From Meandrina meandrites (lineage: Eukaryota; Cnidaria; Anthozoa; Scleractinia; Meandrinidae): DNA of 64,000 bases. Below are positions 56,297 to 64,000 of this stretch, piece after piece (position 1 is the stretch's first letter; each line of letters starts with the position of its first letter). A program made the position numbers and the translations under genes. The stretch lies in NCBI GenBank assembly GCA_963693305.1, contig OY855906.1:11269102-11333101 (forward strand). The letters run 5' to 3'. Under the pieces are notes generated by a model that was not told the DNA's origin, did not search any database, and saw only the letters and a list, made by a program, of their open reading frames with translations.

Positions 56297-57913
56297 TTAA
56301 GTGAACGGCATTTGGCAATAGACTTTAGTTATCTCCGTAAAACGTCCTTCTATAGCTATCAGAAGACTTGTGCTCGTCCAAACAGCTATGGCCACTGAGT
56401 TTATTATCGCCACTAGAATATGTCTCTTCCACCTCTTACGCCACACAGCTATCACAGGGATATTTAGGTATCGGGTTTCAATAGCGAACGAGACGCTTGT
56501 GAAAAACCACTCAATAGCCACTGGAACCGATGTTGTGATTGCAAAAGACTGAAGCAGCTCTAGCAAAGAACTGCCGCTGGTGTAAAAATATTGATACAAG
56601 TACAAGAAGCCGTTGACGGAGACGATAGCGCTTGCTTCATACACCACAGTCATGATGATGATATCTGCAGCGAGTCGCTCGCGACGAGGCGTACGAAAAC
56701 CTCCCCAGGGAACTAGCCTTCTTTCCCAAACCTGATTGTAAACGTGATCAATGAAAGCTATGGTGCTGCGTTCTACGACTTCTGCAATTCCATGGATTAC
56801 ACCAATCAGCGCAACTGATTCCAAACTGCTTATATCCACTTGTAAAAGCCTTATCAACACCGCTGACCCACAATACAGCGGAGCCAACAGTACGAATGAA
56901 GTTCCCGGATGGCTTATCTTCCATAACCGTTGAACACAAATGCGTGATATCCCTTTGAGCAACACTACAATGAGAGGTGCAAATACTGCGATTAATATTT
57001 TGCCAGCTTTGTCTTGCTTGTTGTAAGCTGGGTAGATAAAACAAGCTACAAGCAGCGCCACGACAAATGTTAGCATGCACGGGATTGTAAAAAGTAAAAA
57101 CAATTTGAACAGTTTTTTTCTGGGACCGTCAGCTAAATGCTTGGAAATGTTGAAGGCCTGTAAACAGACACACGATAAGAACAAAACATTTACGGGAACT
57201 CTTTGCGTAGTTGTCAACTTGGAGTGAGAGATTCCAAGGGCTTGAACGGCAATTCGATAACCCGTGTCCAAACAGAAGAACGGTAGACACAGCACGAAAA
57301 TTTTAAGTTTTTGTCCCCGTATTTGAAACGGCCGAAAAAAGAACAAAATGTCAAGGAAAAACCAACAATAAAGCATAAAGGCAAATGGAATTTCTGAAAT
57401 GGTAATCATCCATTGAAGCTTGTTTGGGATCGTTTTCTTGGGCTGCACCTCACAACTGAGCTGTGTCTGATAGCCGAGGTAGTAAAAGAGAATGGATACA
57501 ATCCCAACAACCACCGCACTCAAAACAGACATAAAGAATCCAAACAGGAATGAATTCCAAGCGGTGCGGCAAATCGACGGCCTGAGCCGTTTCCAAGCCA
57601 TTGCTTTATCTTCTGGTGGTTCCTGTGTTGGTTCGTTGTCCTCTGTCGAGCAAGCGTTTATGAACCTGGCGTCAATGTTGCTAGACGCGAGATAATCTGC
57701 TGTTTTGGCTTCCCTGTTGCTGTATTCTTGGTAAATTACTTCATCGACAGGTTGACAATACCACTCAGTCCCTTTATCATCTAAAGGATTGTAGCCAAAC
57801 AGGTCAGACGGTTGTTCAGCTTCGTCGAAGTCGTAATGTTCCGCAACACTTCGGGTAAGGTTGAAAATGATTTTACTACATGCTTCTGCAAACGCAGCGG
57901 TGCTATCAACCAT
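56297..57913 (-). CDS. Multi-pass membrane protein, unknown family
   Basis: Intronless ORF of 538 residues from a clear ATG. About 115 N-terminal residues are soluble and acidic. Roughly ten hydrophobic segments follow, for example near residues 117-143 (FFMSVLSAVVVGIVSILFYY), 165-190, 203-227, 268-296, 303-325, 338-358, 420-445, 455-480 and 500-522. A charged loop with RTPRRERLAAD lies before the later segments. No signal peptide, transporter signature or GPCR motif that I recognise. The lack of introns, unlike its neighbours, suggests a retroposed origin or a lineage-specific family. Clearly coding by length and composition; function not assigned. Confidence 0.85.
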   Translation of the reverse strand: MVDSTAAFAEACSKIIFNLTRSVAEHYDFDEAEQPSDLFGYNPLDDKGTEWYCQPVDEVIYQEYSNREAKTADYLASSNIDARFINACSTEDNEPTQEPPEDKAMAWKRLRPSICRTAWNSFLFGFFMSVLSAVVVGIVSILFYYLGYQTQLSCEVQPKKTIPNKLQWMITISEIPFAFMLYCWFFLDILFFFRPFQIRGQKLKIFVLCLPFFCLDTGYRIAVQALGISHSKLTTTQRVPVNVLFLSCVCLQAFNISKHLADGPRKKLFKLFLLFTIPCMLTFVVALLVACFIYPAYNKQDKAGKILIAVFAPLIVVLLKGISRICVQRLWKISHPGTSFVLLAPLYCGSAVLIRLLQVDISSLESVALIGVIHGIAEVVERSTIAFIDHVYNQVWERRLVPWGGFRTPRRERLAADIIIMTVVYEASAIVSVNGFLYLYQYFYTSGSSLLELLQSFAITTSVPVAIEWFFTSVSFAIETRYLNIPVIAVWRKRWKRHILVAIINSVAIAVWTSTSLLIAIEGRFTEITKVYCQMPFT

Positions 57914-57984
57914 ACTTCAGTAGTTAAGTGGTTGTTTTCGAAAGACAGTTTGTAATAATTTGAAGGTTGAGTATAGTTTCCTCT

Positions 57985-57997
57985 CAGTATATATATC
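57985..57997 (-). promoter_or_regulatory. TATA-like box of the membrane protein gene
   Basis: GATATATATACTG on the minus strand, about 75-85 nt upstream of the ATG at 57913; plausible spacing if the 5' UTR is short. Confidence 0.35.
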
Positions 57998-59853
57998 TTT
58001 GCCGCGCCAGCGTGACTGAGCGTGAGTAAACTGAAAGAAGTGGTTAATGCTCTCTCTCTCTCTAAGCGTGGTGCAAGCAATGGAAACGAAACTGTTCAAG
58101 AATGAATCAGCTATAACCTGATTCCGCTGGGATAAAACCCTAAAACTGAAAAGTCTTCAAGACTGATGTAGAAATTACCAAACTTCTTTAGAAGTCGCGC
58201 AATTACTTACTGTTTGTTTCAGAAGAATTTTCGATACCCAAACAAATAAAGGAAACACGATTAACCCGGAAATACGGCTTTAAAACAACCCGCAAGTTGC
58301 TGATGTTATTCAGGAATTTTTATGTCTTTATTCTAAATTTCACTCTTTATATATTAATGTCAGAAATGCTAATGGCATGTTATAATTTACTATAAGCTTG
58401 ACATAGTCCCGACGTGTTGAAATTTCGCAGACTCGATTCTTCCCCCGCTAAGGAAACGTTATCGACTAGTCGTGTAAAATACTAAATTGCTGCTCAAATC
58501 CCCTACCTCCTTAAACCAGTTTGAGGAGGAATGGGAGGATAATTACAAGTCGAGAGCAAAATCCCGTCCCCGAGAATCGCCTGAGCCCGCGGTTTTCGTT
58601 ACCAAAGTTGCTCAGCAGCATTACGTGCCCTTGTTGCGTCATAGTGGAGAGAAAACCGTCGAGGTACTTGCGCTAGTTTTTGATCGGATAATAAGGAATG
58701 GAGACGCTACAAGTGCTTAGCACTCAGAGCTTCATTGCTATAGTAACACCATCTGCAAATGGAATTAAGCACATCACAACACGAGGATCTTCGTGAACTT
58801 TCACGTTCAAGTCGTGAGGTGCTTTTAAGTTCCTATCTGCAGCTCTTTCTCCAGGATCGCAAACTCTGCCATTACACAAAACCTATGAAGAGAAGTACAC
58901 AACTGCCTGTTAATTGCACTGCTGTGAAGCTGCAAAGATCTCTATTTTCCTTTATATAAATATAAAGGAGAATCTATAACTACAACAAAGGAATATTGCC
59001 TTGATATCATGATTCACTATATAGCACCAAATTCTCATCACATATAAGCAACGACGTCGTTTGCCAATGTGAAGCTACTAGCCTAGGTTTCAATCTGACA
59101 GGCTCTCGCTTTTCTGAAACCTGATAGAGATGTCTGGGGCTCGAGCTGAACAATGACGTCACAGGGTACCCAGGTTAAAGACATAACTATAAGGATTTGT
59201 ATGAACCCTGGTGTTGATAGCAAACGAAAACTGATGATGAACAGCCATTGGAGTTCACATGCCAGTACTTCATCAATTGCTGTTTATGTGTTATTTACCA
59301 AGCCTATTTTTTAGTTTTTGTTATGATTTTTGGCTTTACTGCAAGCTAAAACTTGTAAACTGGCTGAAATGCAGATTAGAGGTTCAGGACTGTCAAGAAA
59401 TAACAGGCAGACAGTATTTGAGTGACATGTAAATTTAAATGGTTATTTATCGCAATAAAAATCCTTCTATTTTGCCACTGATTAGTCCTGTCGAGGACAT
59501 GGATTCCCTGTGCGAAGAGATGTTTCTTTACTCGCGGTACGGACCAACAAGGCTTGAGTTAGTTGATTGGGCCGGATTATTCAAAGCACGATTAAGCCAA
59601 TCCAAGATAAACGTGAATTTTGATTTCAGTTTTTTAACTTCTCAGTGAAGTTTCCTGTTTATATTTTCTGCCCTCTAGCTTTGAGGTCGACTAATCGCAA
59701 ACTCTACAAAACAGTAGCAACAAACCTTTTTACAAGAGAAATGGAACCCTCGATCACTTTTTAATCTTGCGGAGTTAGTGTTAATCGGCTTTAGAACAAC
59801 CTTGCCCAGGTGATCAGTAATGTTTTTTTTTTATAACATACATTAATGCTTAC
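57998..59853. other. Intergenic, weak ORFs only
   Basis: A plus-strand stretch at 58513-58660 reads FEEEWEDNYKSRAKSRPRESP... after a CCAG acceptor-like site and before GAG|GTACTT. It looks protein-like but has no ATG and no partner exon. 59439-59648 is an equally unsupported ORF. Confidence 0.35.
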
Positions 59854-59987
59854 ATTATCTATTACAATCAGGCCGCCTTTACGTATGAGCTGTAGTGATT
59901 TCTCGTAGTACTGGTCCTTAGAAGTCCTATCCGCATCAATAAAAACCAGGTCAAATGTTCCAGCTTCACCTGCAGCTATAAGCTCAT
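59854..59987 (-). CDS. O-methyltransferase exon (COMTD1/CCoAOMT-like)
   Basis: One exon, TTTCAG acceptor, starts in phase 1, ends AAT|GTAAGC in phase 0. It reads [21 protein letters not shown], then [19 protein letters not shown]. The FIDADR...YYE...GG-IDN pattern is the metal- and SAM-binding core of family-3 O-methyltransferases. The preceding Rossmann half would lie to the right, beyond or within the DIRS insertion. The final exon was not found to the left, so the gene is incomplete or broken. Confidence 0.65.
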
Positions 59988-60119
59988 CTGAAACAAGCCA
60001 AGAACAAGATTATTCCAGTATATAAGCATGCACCTTGAGTTTAAGATATTAGTAACAAGTGCTGCATAACGTCTGAACTAACTAGCTGTCTGCAGAGACT
60101 TAATCGAATTGCTATTTAG

Positions 60120-60260
60120 AAATGTTGGTTTTTATAGAGGGAGGAAAACTAGAGAACCTAAAGAAAAGCCCTTGGAGCAAAGATGTCAAACCAAACAACA
60201 AACACAACCCAGATGCAATCCCCTCCATGCTATCAGTGCTCCGCTAACCATCCCCTGCTC
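60120..60260 (-). repeat. SINE family B, degenerate copy
   Basis: Contains TTGGTTTTTATAGAGGGAGGAAAACTAGAGAA-type sequence and AACAACAAACACAACCC; the minus strand ends with GGAGCAGGGGATGG. Confidence 0.6.
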
Positions 60261-60540
60261 CCCTTGAAGTGTAGAGTTGAATGGCATTTTGCTTTTGTTA
60301 AACTTATATTCACATTCATCTATATTTCACTTTTATACTCATTTTCTTTTACAGTCTACAGTAGTAATTTCTTAGCCAAAAATATCAGATGTCCGATCGC
60401 AAGTCTTGGATGCATAGGTGGTCTCCTGGGTATATCCCGTGTTGTGGGCTTCACAATTTTCTTTTCTTTTGTAAATTCAGCCAGTACCTTCAACTCCTTT
60501 CTTTATTCAAGCTCATTCCATTAATCGAAGAAAAGAAAAA

Positions 60541-63500
60541 TGTCACTTTTCGCAGGAAAATTGATATTAATGAGTAATACCTAAAATCTAAACTGAATAA
60601 TGCTAATTTGCCGTGAAACAATATACACCAAGACAATGAATAGGGAATAAAAAAGTCCCGGATGTGAGTAAGCCATGCCAGGTGACCTGGCCTTCCTACC
60701 TCGCTTTTGATGAGACGCAAAGAAGCTTCCCCACTCAGGCTGTGTAGACCAGCGGGGAGGTGGGAACATGCTGGAAGACGTGTGAGCGGGCAAAATCTTT
60801 TAGATTTTAGGTTTCTTCCTGCGGAAAATGACGTATTTATTTCGAAAACTTAACCAAAAATCTAAAATGAATAGAAGAGTATCATGCCTGGAGGTGGGAC
60901 GGCCACTGCCTGAGTACCTATGACGTCAGCACCCAGATGAACATGTGGATCAGACTGCAAGGCTTGTAGTAGGAACCCTATAAGTCCAGACACATGAGAG
61001 TGGCCAGAGCTGTTGAGGCTAATATGGCCAAAGAGGAAAATCCACCAAGGCATGTAAAAGTAAAAACACTCCAGAAGAAAAAAGAAGATGGCTTCCTACG
61101 GAGTAAATAAAAACAAACCCACAAAAAAATAAAAGAACTCTATAGAAAGACCCCAAAAAGCTATTTACAAACCTAGAAAAAGACTGGGGGCAAACAATAT
61201 GCACAGTTCAAAAGCCCCAAAATCAGCGAGCCATTGTGATATGTGCCACTGAAAGGGGACCAAGACGATGGATCTGCCCAGAAAACCCTGACATATCACG
61301 CAGGTAGAAATTGGTAAAGGTTGTTTCATTGTTCCAATACGCAGCTTTAAGGATATCTTCAACTGGAGCGGAGTTAACCGTCGCCCAGGAGGTGGCTATA
61401 GGTGGCTCAAAAGGTGGCTCGTCGTCGCCTCGTCGCCCAGGAGGTGGCTTCGTGGGCAGAAATCCCCACGAGGCCTCTAACGAACTCTGAATTACCTGCA
61501 GAGGTATAGGCCTGCCTGACAGCTGACTTGATCCATCTTCATATTGAACCTGGCTGGAGTTTGTTATCTCCCTGCCCAAGCTTGTATGGCAAGAACAAGC
61601 GAAAGCAATTACCTCACCTAGCTTGCGTGTGCTCCAAGTAATATAGAAGTGCGTGTAGTGGGCAAAGCTTATTATCAGGCTCCTCCTGTCTTGCCATAAA
61701 TGAGCGTAGAGATTTTATCACCACTGGAGGATTTGATTCATGCCTTTGATTCTTGGCAATAAAGGCTGGATTGGTGAAGATTGTCAATTTGTCATATCTG
61801 TCTTGTGATGACCAAATCTGAGAGACCCAGGCAAATCAGGTGAAAGGGCATGCAGGCAGCTACAACATCTCGCGGATGCAAGTGCCACTAGAAAGACTGT
61901 CTTCCATGTGAGAAACTTCATAGCACAACAGTCCATAGGTTCGAAAGGTTCTTCAAGGAAGGCATGAAGGACCAGAGCAACATTCCACTGAGGAACAATC
62001 TTGGGTGACCTCGGTCACTCTATATCAAAGGAACGCAACAACGAGGACAGAATTGGGTCTGTACCAGGATTCCAGCCTCCCTGTAGCCGAAATACTGTAC
62101 TTATAGCTGATCTGTAACCTTTAATAGTAGAAGGAGCAAGCTTGCGAGTTGAGAACAGAAACTCGAAGAATTCAGCTAATTGCTGAATAGTGGCTTGGAA
62201 AGGACTAATCTGTCCTGTACGAAACCAACTCTCATAGACTCGCCATTTACAGTCATAGATACACTACCGACGGTAGATGCTCTAACTGTCTGGCAGAGAT
62301 GGTGGGCAACTGCTTTTGAAAACTGTTGCTCTCGCAGACCATGCTTGATAAGCTCCAAGCAAACAGATGAACCTGTTCGGGATGGCTGTGGAACAACCCT
62401 AACTGAGGTCGTCTCAGAAGTCGTGGTAACGGGGGCACCTCCCGAGGAAAGTCCACTAGCAACCCGAGCAACATTGGGAGCCATGGCTGGTAATGATGAA
62501 GCGGAGCCACCAGTAGCACTCGAAACTGGTCCAAGTGCACCAAATTGTGAAGCGCTCGTTGCATCAGCGCAGCTGAAGGATGGGCATAAACCCAGCGCCT
62601 GTGCCAGGGGATTGACAGAGCATCTACTGCTACTGCCTGAGGGTCTGGAACAGGTCCAACTCGGGAATGTACCAAATGGCAAACATCTGTCATATTATGC
62701 TGGGGTGCAGAGGCCACTCGTCGATGTCTTCTCAAGAGTCTGTCGGCTAGAACATTGAGACGACCTGGGATGTGCCTCACTAACAGGGTGACACCCTGCT
62801 GCTGGCACTCCAGAAGGATTCCCCATGTTAGATGAAACATCGGCACTGAGTGAGTGCCCCCCTGATTCTGCACGTAGGCAACTGCTGAACTGTTGTCCGA
62901 GTGGATCATTACTGCTTTGCCTCTGATGATCAGAGGGAGGAAATGGAGGACTGCCCTCTGAATGGCTAACAACAGCTGCAACTCGTTTATGTGTCGAGCA
63001 GTTTCGGTAGCTGACCACAAACCTGCTGCTGACTGATCACCACAGTGGGCTTCCCAACTGCTGGTGGAGACATCGGTGTATATGGCCAACGGAGGGGGAG
63101 GAGCCTGAATGGGTCTCCCCTGAAGAACATTGGATGGCTTGGTCCACCATTGCAGAAATGGGTCCAAGAAGATATGATCCAACGGGATCCTGTCTGTTAG
63201 CAGACCCTGGCTGGGACGCCAGTGAGCTAGGATGTAAAGCTGAAGAGGCCGATATCTGAGGCAATCTAAGGGTACCAGATCTGACAGACACCAACCACCG
63301 GAGAAGTGAGAAAAAGTCCGGAGCTCTAACATACTTCGCCTGGAGGACGAGCATGACTGGCTGCTTCTTAGAACCGAAGTACTGGAGGGAACATCAGCCC
63401 CCAGATCGGTTCGATAATGCGTACCAACAAAGATAAAGTCTTGAGTTGGGGTTAACTATGACTTCCCCACGCTGGGCATCCAACCCAGGCGGGTTGTTAA

Positions 63501-64000
63501 GTGAAGAAGGCCTTGGGTTTGAGTCCTGAGGTGGAACAACTGCTGGTTTCTCAGAAGCCAGTCGTCCACGTAGTGGTGAACCTGTAAGCCCAGGGATCGA
63601 ACATGAGCCATCATCGCATCTACTGCCTCGGGCTCACTGACAACCCAAAGGGCAGAACCCGAAACTGGAACATTTCATCCCGATAACAGAAGCGACGTGC
63701 AGATACGCGTCCGTCAAATCCACGGATATCACCCAATCTCCATTCTGAATGGAGTGGCCTAGATTTGCCGGTGTTTCCATGTGAAACTTGTCCTTTCTTA
63801 GGTGGCGATTCAATGATCACAGATCAATGACTAGGAGAAGCTTCCATTCTTTTTGGGGATTACGAACAACAGGCTGTGGCACCCTGGAGAGGACTTGTTC
63901 AGTACTCTCTCGATGGCTCCCTTTTTCAACATGGCTAGAATCTCGGCCCTTAGGTGCTCCCTCTTGCTGCTGGCCTCTGGCAGAGGAAAGGGCACCGGGC
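60541..64000 (-). mobile_element. DIRS-type tyrosine-recombinase retrotransposon, decayed
   Basis: Order on the minus strand: RT near 63840-63640 (METPANLGHSIQNGDW, SVDLTDAYLHV), which continues past the right edge; RNase H near 63200-62700 (ATETARHINELQLL, IHSDNSSAVAYVQNQGGT, RHIPGRLNVLADRLLRR); the linker LVAPLHHYQPWLPMLLGL; then a tyrosine recombinase at about 62230-61220 (TRKLAPSTIKGYRSAIST, and the end TTFTNFYLRDMSGFSG). Several frameshifts and an in-frame stop make it non-autonomous. Inverted sequences at 60541-60593 and 60795-60835 (CGCAGGAA...CCTAAAATCTAAA) may be its terminal repeat. Confidence 0.75.

Noticed and set aside
58487..58720. Plus-strand ORF FEEEWEDNYKSRAKS...
   Set aside because: No ATG in frame and no partner exon; kept only as a remark in the intergenic note.

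Overview
The window is nuclear DNA of an anthozoan cnidarian, most likely a stony coral or another hexacoral. The strongest sign is the gene at 47222-48319 (minus). It encodes a secreted precursor with 20 copies of Gln-Gly-Arg-Phe-Gly, the unprocessed form of the anthozoan neuropeptide Antho-RFamide. The other genes have many short exons with GT/AG borders. Their introns are crowded with tRNA-derived SINEs, foldback or MITE-like palindromes, microsatellites and retroelement fragments, as in coral genomes. I had no database; splice models below were built by hand from borders, reading phase and protein-family motifs.

Layout. (1) 1-6250, plus: 3' part of a gene with a calcium-binding EGF module and a von Willebrand factor A domain. 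Its last intron holds a 1.6-kb palindromic minisatellite (2818-4406). (2) 7785-8201, plus: small basic protein of unknown function. (3) 9335-28742, minus: a 19-exon NADPH oxidase, closest to NOX4 by motif. Its phases are consistent throughout and it gives 519 codons plus stop. Its introns hold a truncated non-LTR retrotransposon lying between two AAT arrays, several SINEs and at least six inverted-repeat elements. (4) 30599-39900, minus: an 8-exon WTAP gene (m6A methyltransferase regulator), head to head with (5) RWDD1 at 40392-43598, plus. Only 491 bp separate their start codons, so a shared promoter is likely. (6) 47222-48319, minus: the Antho-RFamide precursor. (7) 48320-56296: gene-poor, with a Penelope-like RT fossil inside a long inverted repeat. 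(8) 56297-57913, minus: an intronless multi-pass membrane protein I cannot name. (9) 59854-59987, minus: one exon of an SAM-dependent O-methyltransferase. (10) about 60541-64000, minus: a decayed DIRS-type retrotransposon (RT, RNase H, tyrosine recombinase) running off the right edge.

The genes do not form a pathway. WTAP and RWDD1 are housekeeping neighbours, NOX4 is a redox enzyme and the RFamide gene is neuronal. The most unusual content is the palindromic minisatellite, the peptide-repeat evolution in the RFamide precursor, the atypical C-terminus of the NOX, and the density of foldback elements, one of which almost fills a 270-bp NOX intron.
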